A stretch of DNA of 64,000 nucleotides from Lachnospiraceae bacterium XBB2008 (GCA_900102235.1 FMVL01000006.1:248001-312000); one strand, 5' to 3'. Counted from the stretch's first letter, positions 53,501 through 62,297 are shown. A program made the numbers and translations. The notes: generated by a model not told the origin, from the sequence alone.

Positions 53501-54222
53501 GGATAGAATCCGAATATGTGCTTAACGGAGAAGATGCGCTGGCTATGTTTAAGACCTTCCCGGAATCCAAACCGCCGTTTAATCTCGTGCTTGTAGACTG
53601 GAAGATGCCGGGAATGGACGGGATCGAGCTTACGAGACTTCTGCGTGCCAACACCGTGAATGAAGACATAACCATAGTCCTCACGACATATAACTGGTAT
53701 GAGATCATGGAAGAAGCATTTCATGCGGGAGTGGACGGTTTCCTTGCCAAGCCCATGTTTGCCGGCAGCATGCGTGAAGAACTTGACAAGATATTTGCCG
53801 AACGAAAGAATGCCAGACCGAATAACGGCCGCATGAAGGGCCTTGACGGACGTAAGGTACTGCTTGCCGAGGATATGGAACTGAACGGTCAGATCATGGA
53901 ACAGATACTGTCGTATGCGGGAGTGAGCACAGAGTGCGCTCCGGACGGTGAAAAAGCAGTCGAGCTGTTTGAAAACAGTGATGTCGGTACGTATGATGCG
54001 ATCCTCATGGACATAAGGATGCCGAAGATGGACGGACTTGATGCCACCAGAAGCATACGGGGACTTGACCGCGCAGATGCCCGGACCATCCCGATAATCG
54101 CGCTGACGGCGGAAGCGTTCGAAGATGACGTAAGACGTTCTCTCGATGCCGGAATGAATGCGCATATAGCGAAGCCCGTGGAACCCGATGAGCTGTTCTC
54201 GGTTCTTCGAAGCCTTATATGA
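50515..54222 (+). CDS. Double hybrid kinase: PAS-HK-REC-Hpt-HK-REC-REC
   Basis: A 1235-residue cytoplasmic protein with no membrane helix. Order: PAS (about 28-150), HisKA (His181), ATPase ([24 protein letters not shown]), receiver 1 (Asp482, [11 protein letters not shown]), Hpt (His634, VHSLKSTSG), coiled linker, second HisKA (His737), second ATPase ([24 protein letters not shown]), receiver 2 (Asp1028, [11 protein letters not shown]) and receiver 3 (Asp1166, [11 protein letters not shown]). Every site keeps its key residue. Two complete relay kinases appear to have been joined, the first half being like the C-terminal part of the 47320 protein. It starts 24 bases after that gene. Confidence 0.92.
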   Translation: MQRNRVFSEDIMMSIPTEEGMSAAEWLAEQMPGGFFIYRADETMELLYVNQSTCDIFGCDTVDEFRELTGNNFKGMIHPDDYDSIQDSIDEQIASPSNRRNIDYVVYRIIRKDGTIRWVDDYGHFATLPGYGEVYYVFIEDITENRAAAEEKERAKKLAHALEQAEAANESKSAFLSNMSHEIRTPITAILGMNEMIQRETENSVILEYSENIRKAGVSLLGIISDILDFSKIETGKMTLDNEEYSITSFVVDLYNIVQFRAEAKALELKFIIDPELPSHLVGDEIRVKQIITNLLTNAVKYTEKGEVSFEIKLEEKLEDSVRIRVCVTDTGIGIRKEDMARLFEPFDRLDLKKTRTIEGTGLGLAITQQLLSIMDSKLEVESRYEQGSEFSFILTQQVSDWTPVGEFSPDVSINETPTGHRKGTLFTAPGMRLLVVDDTPMNLQVIAGLLKRTKMHIDVATGGMEAIEKFGAEHYDLVFLDYRMPQMNGIETLELIRAKYPEKFAKTPVISLTASAISGDKEKMLRAGFTDYLSKPVNIDEMERMMIKYLPADSVILSNGNECDEEDDELTKLPVIIFEHPELDPERGIEYCGDAEDYMFAVETFAVSIDTKAAQIEDDLKNEDYESLALNVHSLKSTSGAIGAVHLSEKAKELELAAKDSEKAVLRRDTPVLLEEYRALKSILNEIVDQYEKGEESTHVALAVVEEERSRMLSRALEEAERANLAKTAFLSNMSHEIRTPMNDIIGLYNIALRNNDLDDETRGIITQIGSCARHLISLINDILDMSLIESGNIRLKNEEFSFGNMLEQINIVAESQCDDKGLVFDCSVNGHMDDHYIGDAMKLKQVMFNLLGNAVQYTPAPGKVTFSVEETEHGEDSAMIRFTVSDTGVGIDPDYLPRIFEPFSKEAEGTLNRYEGTGLGMAITKNIVDMLGGSIEVRSEKGKGSVFTVTVPVGTSEAKDHERYSFNPDDIRALIVDDDITACEHAKMILRRTGIESEYVLNGEDALAMFKTFPESKPPFNLVLVDWKMPGMDGIELTRLLRANTVNEDITIVLTTYNWYEIMEEAFHAGVDGFLAKPMFAGSMREELDKIFAERKNARPNNGRMKGLDGRKVLLAEDMELNGQIMEQILSYAGVSTECAPDGEKAVELFENSDVGTYDAILMDIRMPKMDGLDATRSIRGLDRADARTIPIIALTAEAFEDDVRRSLDAGMNAHIAKPVEPDELFSVLRSLI

Positions 54223-54258
54223 TATTATTGTTCCAGGAGAAAATGATGGAGGTTGGAC

Positions 54259-54609
54259 ATGAGTAGAATACTGCTGATCGATGACGATGAAGATATGATA
54301 ATGCTTACCGGGCGCTGGCTTGAGAAAGCCGGTTACGAAGTGACCAAAGCGACATCCGGAAAAGAGGCACTCGATATCCTTTCCGGGCAAAAACCGGATC
54401 TGATCCTGCTGGATTACTGCATGCCCGAGATGGACGGCCCCGCCGTACTCAAAGAGATCCGTACTAACGACGAGACAAAAGAAATACCCGTCCTTTACAG
54501 AACGGGTATGGATGATGCCGTATCGGGAGAATATACCGCAAACGGTATAGTATCCAAGTCAGAGGGAAAACCCGGTCTGCTCAAGGCTCTTCAGGAGGCT
54601 CTGGCTTAG
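54259..54609 (+). CDS. Single-domain response regulator
   Basis: A 116-residue stand-alone receiver. It has DDDED (acidic pocket), phospho-acceptor Asp in LILLDYCMPEMDG (about residue 53), Thr in YRTGMDD and Lys at the SKSEGK end. No output domain, so it would pass phosphate on or act by protein contact, like Spo0F or CheY. ATG 54259 follows GGAGG (54248-54252). Its last 29 bases overlap, tail to tail, the opposite-strand REC-Hpt gene. It could be the missing final or shuttle receiver for the Hpt-ended kinases upstream. Confidence 0.9.
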   Translation: MSRILLIDDDEDMIMLTGRWLEKAGYEVTKATSGKEALDILSGQKPDLILLDYCMPEMDGPAVLKEIRTNDETKEIPVLYRTGMDDAVSGEYTANGIVSKSEGKPGLLKALQEALA

Positions 54610-56299
54610 GAAGGAGCGACAGACGGAACATCGATTCCGCAAAGAATCTGTGTATAACATCCAGAATGGTTTCTTTCTGCGATGATTTCAGCAGATATCC
54701 GTCGGGTTTGAATTCAAGAACCCTGAAGACAAGTTCCTTATCATTCTTTCCTGTCAGGAAGATGATAGGGATCTTTTCGTCCGGGAAGTTGGTGCGGATG
54801 CTCTTCATGAGTTCGCATCCGTTTATTTCGGGCATTTCATAGTCGAGCAGCATGAGATCCGGAGTGACCGTATTGAGTCCGTCCAGAGCGTCCTCTGCAC
54901 TTGAAAAACAGGAAACGTTGTATCTGTCCGAAAGCCAGTGGTCGATTATGGGCAGATAGCTTGAATCGTCATCAACGACGAAGATAGTCTTTCTCCTGTG
55001 GTAATCGGCTTCGAGTTCGGCAAAATACTCCATATCCTTAACGAACATTTCTATATCGACCGGTCTCGGGTAACTTTTGGTCACGCGGTATGCTCCGTTT
55101 GTGAGCATGGCGGTCTGGATGTCGGTCATCTCGCCCGTAAGGCAGAGGATCTTGGAATCATCCTGGCAGATCTCACCGAGCAGGTTCATGTTGATGCCGA
55201 TATGCGAGTTGTCACTGAGCCCGGGGTAGTAGACGATGATGTCAGCCTCGGATCTGTGCGCTATTATCTGATCGGGTTCATCGGGAATGGTAATAACGGT
55301 GAAGCCGGCGGCGCTTAAGTTGTTCTCGATGCCCTTTTTGACGATCACCTGTCCGCTTTGGATGAGCAGTACGCAGTGACTGTGGTCTGTGGATTCGACG
55401 GGCTCGGATGCTTTGGAATTCTGTTCCCCGGCCAATTTCTTCATCGCTTTCTTGGCTTCGTCTTCTTCAAAAGGAGCAAGCAGAGTGGAAAACTCCCTGT
55501 AAGTATTAAGAAATACATGTGTATCCCTTCTGACGGTCGCGATATCATTTTCACGGGCGGCCTTTTCCAGCGCGGCAGCCATATCCGACAGCTTCTTAGC
55601 GCCTACCAGACGGGCTATGCTCTTCAGAGAATGAACGCGGAGAGCGTACATGGTCCAGTCTTCAGCCTGAACGAAGATCCTTATCTCATCGGATTTCTCA
55701 CCGATGGAAGAATAGAAGATATATAATGCGTCCATATAATCGTCGGCGGAACCGCAGTTGGCTATTCCGGCCACAAGATCGATATGAGGGACTATCTTAA
55801 GCCATAACGGCAGCTTCTCTATCTCGAGACGGGTATCTTCCTCGCTCGGTGTCAGATCATCGGGGGTTAAAGCAGCGGCAGGAGCATCCGGTCCGGCATC
55901 GATATCCGCCAGTCCGGCCTTATCCGGCAGATAGGTCATGATCACATCGAAGAGTTCCCGGGGCTCGATGGGCTTGATGAGCACATCGGCAAATCCGGCA
56001 GCTTTATACAGATTTATGTTCTGCTTGCCTTCTTCGGTCGTATGGCATACGATCGGGACTTCCCGGCCTTTTTCCTTAAAGATCTCTTTTAATCGTACGA
56101 GAGTGTCCACTCCGTCGAGATCGGGCATGCGATGGTCGAGAAGTATCAGGTCATATTCCTTTTTTTCACAGAGACTGATACACTCCGATCCGTTCTCGGC
56201 CTGGTCCGACATGACTCCGTGCGTGGCAAGGAGAGAAGACAGTACCAGACGGTTTATCGACATATCGTCAACTATGAGTACACGTGATCTGTTATCCAT
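54581..56299 (-). CDS. REC-Hpt-pseudoREC-REC phosphorelay protein
   Basis: A 572-residue soluble protein without a kinase. Receiver 1 (Asp55 in LLDHRMPDLDG), a linker, Hpt (His223 in VHSLKSIAR), a third region (about 308-420) with the receiver fold but YYPG where the Asp should be, and a last receiver (Asp486 in LLDYEMPEING, Lys in LLKSSQ). The order lets it take phosphate on Asp55, hold it on His223 and pass it to Asp486 or another protein. It is divergent from the HD-GYP gene (132-base intergenic region) and overlaps the small receiver gene by 29 bases at its 3' end. Confidence 0.88.
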   Translation of the reverse strand: MDNRSRVLIVDDMSINRLVLSSLLATHGVMSDQAENGSECISLCEKKEYDLILLDHRMPDLDGVDTLVRLKEIFKEKGREVPIVCHTTEEGKQNINLYKAAGFADVLIKPIEPRELFDVIMTYLPDKAGLADIDAGPDAPAAALTPDDLTPSEEDTRLEIEKLPLWLKIVPHIDLVAGIANCGSADDYMDALYIFYSSIGEKSDEIRIFVQAEDWTMYALRVHSLKSIARLVGAKKLSDMAAALEKAARENDIATVRRDTHVFLNTYREFSTLLAPFEEDEAKKAMKKLAGEQNSKASEPVESTDHSHCVLLIQSGQVIVKKGIENNLSAAGFTVITIPDEPDQIIAHRSEADIIVYYPGLSDNSHIGINMNLLGEICQDDSKILCLTGEMTDIQTAMLTNGAYRVTKSYPRPVDIEMFVKDMEYFAELEADYHRRKTIFVVDDDSSYLPIIDHWLSDRYNVSCFSSAEDALDGLNTVTPDLMLLDYEMPEINGCELMKSIRTNFPDEKIPIIFLTGKNDKELVFRVLEFKPDGYLLKSSQKETILDVIHRFFAESMFRLSLLPKPEPPEEP

Positions 56300-56369
56300 G
56301 AAAACCTCTTTTCAAAACAGTTCTTTCTCATACGCTATATTTTAGCATTATCATTGCATATTTTCCATT

Positions 56370-56397
56370 TTGATATTTTCTCAGTATTTAATATAAT
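56370..56397 (+). promoter_or_regulatory. Promoter of the REC-HD-GYP-Hpt gene
   Basis: TTGATA (56370-56375), 16 bases, perfect TATAAT (56392-56397). It lies in the divergent gap. On the minus strand a TAAAAT/TATAGC-type -10 near 56330-56345 may serve the REC-Hpt gene, but no clear -35 goes with it. Confidence 0.65.
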
Positions 56398-56430
56398 TGA
56401 ACATATAAGACCCCCAAAAGGAGAGACGTT

Positions 56431-57870
56431 ATGGATTGGGTAGTAGTTGTAGACGATGATGAGGAAAACCGCGCCCGTGTCAGCAGGATACTGCAAAGAT
56501 CGGGCATTAAGGTCACCGAACTGTCATCCGGTGAAGAGCTTATCCATTACATAGAAGGAATGGTCCCGCTTCCGGACCTGGTTCTGCTCGACGTGCTGAT
56601 GCCCGGAATGAACGGGTTTGAAACATATAAAGCGTTAAGGGAAAAGACCGGGAGCGATAACGACCTGCCTGTGATATTCCTGACGGGTGATGATGACCTT
56701 GAGACCGAGACGGAAGGACTGGGACTCGGTGCGGTCGATTTTATCCGTAAGCCGTTCTTCCCGGAGATCCTGACTCTTCGCGTGAAGAGGACTATAGATT
56801 ATATCAGGCTGCAGAAGAGCCTGACTAAAGAAGTTGAAAAAAAGACCAAAGAGAATAACCGTCTGACATTGCATGTTGTACAGACGCTTGCCGAGGCGAT
56901 CGATGCCAAGGATAAATACACAAACGGCCATTCCGGCAGGGTTGCGACCTATTCCAAAGAGATAGCCAAGAGACTCGGCTATGACGAACAGCATCAGGAC
57001 GAGATCTATATGATGGGCCTTTTGCACGATGTCGGAAAGATCGGCGTACCGGACTGGATAATCAATAAAACCGAGCGGCTTTCCGACGAAGAGTTTGCCG
57101 CGATCAAGACTCATCCCGTTGTGGGAAACAGGATCCTCATGAACATTAAGGAGATGCCTCAGCTTGCCTATGGTGCCAGATGGCATCATGAGAGGGTCGA
57201 CGGACGCGGATATCCGGACGGGATCAAAGGCAATGAGATTCCCGAAGAGGCAAGGATCATCTCGGTAGCCGATGCGTATGATGCTATGACGAGCAACCGC
57301 AGCTATCGTAAAGCCATGACTCAGGATGATGTCAAGGAGCAGCTGATCAAAGGTAAGGGTTCTCAGTTTGACGCATATATAGCAGATGTCATGATCGCCA
57401 TGATAGACGAGGATACCGAATATACGATGCGTGAAGGCGAGGCGGAAAAAGCCGGACTCAGAGAGCGCTCGTCAGAGGAAGCGATAAAACATCTGGAGGC
57501 AACTCCGGTCCTCTCCGATGAACTCACAGAGCTTGAGATGCTCGATTGCGATCTCGGAACATATCTGTGCGGAGATATTGAAGATTATCTCGAAGCGTTA
57601 TCTGTCTTCAGCGATTCATGCACCGCGAAAGCCGAGAAGATAGAAAATGCATTTGAGAAAGAGGATATAGAGATATACACAACTCTTGTTCATTCTCTTA
57701 AAAGCTCCGCCCGTACGATCGGTGCGGCCGAATTGTCGGATCTGGCCAAAAAACTCGAAGCGGCAGGTAAGAATGCGGATCTTGACTGTATCAGGAAGGA
57801 AACACCCGCACTTTTATCGGATTACAGAACGCTCGGAGAAATACTTCAGACTATCTTAATTGACAATTAG
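56431..57870 (+). CDS. REC-HD-GYP-Hpt protein (c-di-GMP phosphodiesterase)
   Basis: A 479-residue soluble protein. The receiver has Asp54 (LLDVLMPGMNG) and Lys108 (RKPF). The HD-GYP domain (about 145-330) keeps GHSGR, the HD pair (His199-Asp200 in LLHDVGKIG), HHERVDGRGYPDG (251-264) and DAYDAMTSNRSYR, as in active enzymes that hydrolyse c-di-GMP. A C-terminal Hpt follows (His421 in VHSLKSSAR). REC-HD-GYP is common; an added Hpt is not. The Hpt carries the CGDxEDY signature shared with three other Hpt proteins of the cluster. The start follows AAAGGAGAG. The gene end overlaps the tRNA promoter. Confidence 0.9.
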   Translation: MDWVVVVDDDEENRARVSRILQRSGIKVTELSSGEELIHYIEGMVPLPDLVLLDVLMPGMNGFETYKALREKTGSDNDLPVIFLTGDDDLETETEGLGLGAVDFIRKPFFPEILTLRVKRTIDYIRLQKSLTKEVEKKTKENNRLTLHVVQTLAEAIDAKDKYTNGHSGRVATYSKEIAKRLGYDEQHQDEIYMMGLLHDVGKIGVPDWIINKTERLSDEEFAAIKTHPVVGNRILMNIKEMPQLAYGARWHHERVDGRGYPDGIKGNEIPEEARIISVADAYDAMTSNRSYRKAMTQDDVKEQLIKGKGSQFDAYIADVMIAMIDEDTEYTMREGEAEKAGLRERSSEEAIKHLEATPVLSDELTELEMLDCDLGTYLCGDIEDYLEALSVFSDSCTAKAEKIENAFEKEDIEIYTTLVHSLKSSARTIGAAELSDLAKKLEAAGKNADLDCIRKETPALLSDYRTLGEILQTILIDN

Positions 57871-57888
57871 GATTCTTTGCTGTATCAT
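57860..57888 (+). promoter_or_regulatory. Promoter of tRNA-Leu(CAG)
   Basis: Perfect TTGACA (57860-57865), 17 bases, TATCAT (57883-57888). The -35 lies inside the last codons of the HD-GYP gene. Confidence 0.75.
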
Positions 57889-57900
57889 ACAGTTTGTCGC

Positions 57901-57984
57901 GCAGGAATGGCGGAATTGGCAGACGCGCACGGTTCAGGTCCGTGTGGTAGCAATACCATGAGAGTTCAAGTCTCTTTTCCTGCA
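57901..57984 (+). tRNA. tRNA-Leu(CAG)
   Basis: Class II tRNA. Acceptor GCAGGAA pairs with TTCCTGC (57977-57983), discriminator A. The anticodon loop TTCAGGT gives CAG. Long variable arm, T-loop TTCAAGT, no encoded CCA. Confidence 0.95.
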
Positions 57985-57992
57985 CTGTTTAG

Positions 57993-58023
57993 CCGCCGGA
58001 TTCAGATCCGGCGGTATCTTTTT
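57993..58023 (+). terminator. Terminator after tRNA-Leu(CAG)
   Basis: Perfect nine-bp GC-rich stem (57993-58001 with 58006-58014), TCAG loop, then TATCTTTTT. Confidence 0.88.
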
Positions 58024-58050
58024 GACAAGGCTCAAACAATAGGAGGAATT

Positions 58051-58371
58051 ATGGCTGACACTTTAGAATTCAGATACGATACCCAGCTTTTGCTTGATAA
58101 GTACAATACAGAGGGCGTGGATGTTGATGATCTGGCCGATGATCTGGTTGACGAAGTCAGGGATCATATCCTTGAAAATTTCAAAGGAGACTGCCTCGTA
58201 GTGGCAGGAGATAGCGGTGAGGATGATGTGGCCGGAGAAAAGGCGATCCTCAAGCTTCATTTCCATACGAACGAGCCCTGGGATGTGCTCAGGTACTGCA
58301 GGAGCCTCGGCGAGATCTACGATATAGTTGTTGAAGATATGGACAGGCAGTCCAGAAACTTAAAAGGCTGA
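58051..58371 (+). CDS. Stand-alone FakA C-terminal/DAK-phosphatase-like domain protein
   Basis: A 106-residue protein. LEFRYDTQLLLDKY, GDCLVVAGDSGEDD, LKLHFHTNEPWDVLRYCRSLGEIYDI and VVEDMDRQ match the C-terminal end of fatty-acid kinase FakA (YloV), where HVHTNDP and NMREQ are conserved. The kinase part is absent, so it is a separate domain, sometimes labelled kinase to dihydroxyacetone kinase. The start follows AGGAGG (58041-58046). Reading frames that extend it upstream run through the tRNA and terminator and are wrong. trpS follows by 12 bases. Confidence 0.8.
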   Translation: MADTLEFRYDTQLLLDKYNTEGVDVDDLADDLVDEVRDHILENFKGDCLVVAGDSGEDDVAGEKAILKLHFHTNEPWDVLRYCRSLGEIYDIVVEDMDRQSRNLKG

Positions 58372-58383
58372 TAAGGATTGATC

Positions 58384-59397
58384 ATGGACGTACAGAATAC
58401 AAATGAAAAAAAGATAATGCTCTCGGGCATTCAGCCCAGCGGAGACCTTCACCTCGGTAATTATCTCGGGGCGATCAAGAACTGGGCAGACCGTGTGAAT
58501 GATTATGAATGCTATTATTTCATGGCGGATCTTCACACCATCACAGTAAGACAGGACCCTAAGGAACTGCGCCGGAGATCGGTCGAGATGCTGGCACTGT
58601 ATATAGCATGCGGACTGGATCCTCAGAAGAATACGCTCTTTCTGCAGTCCCATGTATCCGCGCATGCACAGCTTGCATGGGTGCTCGACTGCTATACGAT
58701 GTTCGGTGAACTCAGCCGCATGACACAGTTCAAGGATAAATCCGAAAAGCACAAGGATAATATCAACGCCGGACTGTTCACATATCCGGCACTTATGGCA
58801 GCCGACATATTGCTGTACCAGCCTCATTACGTTCCCGTAGGAGAGGATCAGAAACAGCACGTTGAGCTTACGAGAGATCTGGCGATCAGATTCAATAATA
58901 TCTACGGCGATGTATTCCGTGTGCCCGAACCCTATATCAGCAAAGTGGGGGCGAGAATATACGGACTTACCACTCCGGGACAGAAGATGTCCAAGTCGGA
59001 GCCCAATGGATGCGTTTTCCTGATGGATGAGCCCGATGTGATCATGAAGAAGTTCAAACGTGCGGTCACCGATTCGGATACCGAGCATTGCGTAAGATAT
59101 GATAAAGAGAACAAACCCGGCGTAGCCAATCTTATGGCGATCTATTCGACCGTGACCGGAAAAAGCTACGAAGAGATCGAAAAAGAATTTGACGGTGCCG
59201 GATACGGCGTATTCAAACCCGCGGTCGGAGAGGCTGTAGTGGATCTGCTCCGTCCGATCCGCGAAGAGGCTTCCCGGCTCATAGCCGACAAGGAATATCT
59301 GAACGGCGTGTACAAGGAAGGTGCCGAAAAAGCATCTTACATCGCCAACAAGACGCTTCGCAAGGTGTATAAAAAGGTCGGTTTCTACCAGCTTTGA
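58384..59397 (+). CDS. trpS: Tryptophanyl-tRNA synthetase
   Basis: A 337-residue class I synthetase that charges tRNA-Trp. PSGDLHLGNYLGAI carries the HIGH-type motif (HLGN) and GQKMSKSEPNG the KMSKS motif; YTMFGELSRMTQFKDK is typical of bacterial TrpRS. Length is normal. ATG 58384 is preferred over TTG 58378; AAGGA lies just upstream. It sits 12 bases after the FakA-like domain gene, so no T-box or trp leader fits between. A terminator follows. Confidence 0.96.
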   Translation: MDVQNTNEKKIMLSGIQPSGDLHLGNYLGAIKNWADRVNDYECYYFMADLHTITVRQDPKELRRRSVEMLALYIACGLDPQKNTLFLQSHVSAHAQLAWVLDCYTMFGELSRMTQFKDKSEKHKDNINAGLFTYPALMAADILLYQPHYVPVGEDQKQHVELTRDLAIRFNNIYGDVFRVPEPYISKVGARIYGLTTPGQKMSKSEPNGCVFLMDEPDVIMKKFKRAVTDSDTEHCVRYDKENKPGVANLMAIYSTVTGKSYEEIEKEFDGAGYGVFKPAVGEAVVDLLRPIREEASRLIADKEYLNGVYKEGAEKASYIANKTLRKVYKKVGFYQL

Positions 59398-59434
59398 TCA
59401 TTTATTAAGAATTTATAAACTAAAAAGGATTTTG

Positions 59435-59471
59435 AAGGCCCGCATTGAATATTAACAGTGTGGGCCTTTTT
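59435..59471 (+). terminator. Terminator after trpS
   Basis: A 13-bp stem with G-T pairs (59435-59447 with 59456-59468), eight-base loop, and five T. Confidence 0.88.
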
Positions 59472-59505
59472 GTGTTTTAAGTCGCCCATCTTTTTCGAGG
59501 TGATC

Positions 59506-60510
59506 ATGAACATACGTGAAAGACAGGAAATACGCGAGAAAGAGTACCTGAGTCCCTATGCTTCGCTCAGCGGTGAGTCGAAAGGCCGCCTTAAGGAAGA
59601 GGAAGAATGTGATATACGTACTGTTTTTCAGCGTGACCGGGACCGTATAATCCATTCCAAATCATTCAGAAGGCTGAAAGATAAGACACAGGTCTTCTTA
59701 ACTCCCGAAGGGGATCATTACCGTACCCGCCTTACACATACACTTGAAGTTTCGCAGACGGCAAGGACCATAGCGAAGGCACTCAGACTGAACGAGGATC
59801 TGACCGAGGCCATCGCACTCGGACATGATCTGGGACATACTCCGTTCGGACATGCGGGAGAAAGAGCGTTAAATGAGGTATGTCCTCACGGATTCAAACA
59901 TAATGTGCAGTCGGTTAGGACCGTTGATATCCTTGAAAAAGACGGTCAGGGACTGAATCTCACGATGGAGGTCCGAGACGGCATATTAAATCATCAGATG
60001 AGTTCACATCCCGCGACTCTTGAAGGCCAGGTCGTCAGGCTTGCGGATAAGCTCGCATATATCCACCATGATGTGGACGATGCCATCAGGGCGGGTATAC
60101 TTACGGAAAATGATCTCCCTGCAGGCATTACGGATATCATCGGACATACCTGCAATAAGCGCCTTGACTGTTTTATCCATGATATAGTCACCGAGAGTAC
60201 GGACCGGAATGAGATAGGCATGTCGGACATGATCGGGCAGGCCATGCAGGATCTGAGAGATTTCATGTTCGATCACGTTTACACCAATCCGATGGCCAAA
60301 TCCGAGGAAGGCAAGGCTGAGGCACTGGTAAAGACTCTGTACGGTTACTATCTGGATCATACCGAAATGCTTCCCAAATATCTGGTAGAACTGCTTTGCC
60401 GCGGTGAGGAGAGGGAACAGGTGGTGTGCGATTATATCGCGTCCATGACAGACAGATTCGCCACCGCCAAATACGAAGAGATATTTGTGCCAAAGACATG
60501 GCATGGTTGA
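59506..60510 (+). CDS. dgt: dGTPase-like deoxynucleotide triphosphohydrolase
   Basis: A 334-residue HD-domain enzyme that splits dNTPs into nucleoside and triphosphate. RDRIIHSKSFRRLKDKTQVF, TRLTHTLEVSQTARTIA and GHDLGHTPFGHAGE (metal His-Asp) are the family motifs. Length is normal for the short bacterial type. ATG 59506 follows CGAGG; an in-frame start at 59458 lies in the terminator of trpS and is rejected. dnaG begins 3 bases after the stop, so a dgt-dnaG-rpoD-trmK operon is likely. Confidence 0.92.
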   Translation: MNIRERQEIREKEYLSPYASLSGESKGRLKEEEECDIRTVFQRDRDRIIHSKSFRRLKDKTQVFLTPEGDHYRTRLTHTLEVSQTARTIAKALRLNEDLTEAIALGHDLGHTPFGHAGERALNEVCPHGFKHNVQSVRTVDILEKDGQGLNLTMEVRDGILNHQMSSHPATLEGQVVRLADKLAYIHHDVDDAIRAGILTENDLPAGITDIIGHTCNKRLDCFIHDIVTESTDRNEIGMSDMIGQAMQDLRDFMFDHVYTNPMAKSEEGKAEALVKTLYGYYLDHTEMLPKYLVELLCRGEEREQVVCDYIASMTDRFATAKYEEIFVPKTWHG

Positions 60511-60513
60511 AAT

Positions 60514-62280
60514 ATGAGATATTCCGATGAACTGATCGAGGAGATCAGATCCAAAAACGACATAGTGGATGTCATAGGCGGATATGTTCATCTGCAGAAA
60601 AAAGGAAGTACCTATTTCGGACTGTGCCCGTTTCATAATGAGAAGACAGCATCATTTTCAGTGACCCCGTCGAAACAGATGTATTACTGCTTCGGGTGTC
60701 ATAAAGGCGGAAATGTCATCACTTTTCTCATGGAATATGAGAATTACAGTTTTCAGGAAGCCATGGCAGCTCTGGCCGAGAAGGCCGGCGTGGAACTTCC
60801 CGAACCTGATCAGGCACAGGCCGACAGATCCCGTGACATCCTGAGGAAGAGGATGCTCGAGGTCAATAAGGAAGCAGCCAAGTACTATGCTTATCTGCTC
60901 AGGTCGCCCAAGGGGGAACCGGGGATCAACTACCTGAAGGGCAGGGGACTTACAGATGACACCCTTAACAGATTCGGCCTCGGATTTGCCGATGTGAGTT
61001 CCGATTCGCTTGTCAGATACCTGGTTTCCAAGGGGTATGACGACCAGCTGCTCATAGATGCGGGACTTGCTGTATTTGATGAAAAATCGGGACTGCATGA
61101 CAGATTCTGGAACAGGGTCATGTATCCCATAATGGATGCGAATAACAGGGTCATAGGTTTCGGCGGAAGAGTCATGGGAGACGCCAAACCCAAGTACTTA
61201 AACTCCAGAGAGACTTTTGTGTTCGACAAGAGCCGTAACCTATACGGATTAAACCTCGCCAGAAGTTCCAGAACTGATTATTTCATACTCTGCGAAGGCT
61301 ATATGGACGTCATAGCCATGCATCAGGCCGGATTCAACATGGCTGTCGCAAGTCTCGGCACCGCATTTACATCCGGGCAGGCAACTCTGCTGCGGCGGTT
61401 TGTCCGGAAGGTCTACCTGGCTTACGATTCGGATCAGGCGGGCATTGATGCGGCGCTCAAGGCGATCGCCGTGTTCAGGGATATGGACATGAACTGCCGG
61501 ATCATCAACATGGAACCTCACAAGGATCCGGATGAGTTCATCAAGACTCTGGGTAAAGAAGAGTTTCAAAAGCGCATAGATGATGCGGAAGACGGATTCT
61601 TCTTCGAACTGAGGATCATGGCAAGAGATTATGATCTGAAGGCACCCGATTCGAGGTCTGAGTTTACTTACCGCGTAGTCGATAAACTCCTCGGATTTGA
61701 GGATGAGATCAAGAGAGAGAACTACCTTATCGCAGCGGCAGACAGATACGCCATCCCCGTCGATCAGCTGAAGCGGGAGATCATCAAGCGTGCCGCACAG
61801 GGCAGAAAGGTGACTTACGATTCTCCCAGGAGCGGTATTCAGAAAGCCGTAACGAACGAGGAACTGATCCTTAAGAAACAACGTAATCTGATAACATGGC
61901 TGAGCGAAGATCCGTCGATCTTTTCCGTGGTGAAAAAATACATTGAGCCTTCGGATTTTACGGATCCGCTCTATGCGGAAGTCGTCCGCCAGCTGTTCGC
62001 CGATCTGGAAAGAAACGGGGAACCCAGGCCTGCAGCGATCATCTCCACATTTGATGATGAAGCCGATCAGAGCCGTGTAGCCGAGCTTTTCAACACATCG
62101 CTGGTTCTGGATGCCGACAACGATAAAGCTCATGCTCTGCATGATGTTATATATATGGTCAAAAAAAGCGCAGTGGAAGCGAGGAGTGCCTCGGATGTTG
62201 TGGATGCGGAATCCATCACCAGGCAGATGAATGATAAGAAAGCGCTTGAAGAACTGCGCAAAACAACTATAACGCTGTAA
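60514..62280 (+). CDS. dnaG: DNA primase
   Basis: A 588-residue primase that makes RNA primers at the replication fork. The N-terminal zinc ribbon is [11 protein letters not shown]...CFGCH (about 37-65). The TOPRIM domain shows [13 protein letters not shown] (about 257-270) and AYDSDQAG. The C-terminal helicase-binding part (about 450-588) is present. ATG 60514 is close behind dgt. The usual dnaG-rpoD pairing of Firmicutes is kept, 17 bases apart. Confidence 0.97.
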   Translation: MRYSDELIEEIRSKNDIVDVIGGYVHLQKKGSTYFGLCPFHNEKTASFSVTPSKQMYYCFGCHKGGNVITFLMEYENYSFQEAMAALAEKAGVELPEPDQAQADRSRDILRKRMLEVNKEAAKYYAYLLRSPKGEPGINYLKGRGLTDDTLNRFGLGFADVSSDSLVRYLVSKGYDDQLLIDAGLAVFDEKSGLHDRFWNRVMYPIMDANNRVIGFGGRVMGDAKPKYLNSRETFVFDKSRNLYGLNLARSSRTDYFILCEGYMDVIAMHQAGFNMAVASLGTAFTSGQATLLRRFVRKVYLAYDSDQAGIDAALKAIAVFRDMDMNCRIINMEPHKDPDEFIKTLGKEEFQKRIDDAEDGFFFELRIMARDYDLKAPDSRSEFTYRVVDKLLGFEDEIKRENYLIAAADRYAIPVDQLKREIIKRAAQGRKVTYDSPRSGIQKAVTNEELILKKQRNLITWLSEDPSIFSVVKKYIEPSDFTDPLYAEVVRQLFADLERNGEPRPAAIISTFDDEADQSRVAELFNTSLVLDADNDKAHALHDVIYMVKKSAVEARSASDVVDAESITRQMNDKKALEELRKTTITL

Positions 62281-62297
62281 ACGGAAAGAGGAGAATT

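Noticed and set aside
53230-54390. A 386-codon minus-strand ORF opposite the double hybrid kinase
   Set aside because: It is a His/Arg/Cys-rich shadow of conserved kinase and receiver coding sequence, with no recognisable domain or ribosome site.
57877-58050. A 58-codon N-terminal extension of the FakA-like gene
   Set aside because: It is a translation of tRNA-Leu(CAG) and its terminator; the AGGAGG-preceded ATG at 58051 is the true start.
61249-62142. A 297-codon minus-strand ORF opposite dnaG
   Set aside because: Shadow frame of a well-conserved gene, no family resemblance, no promoter.
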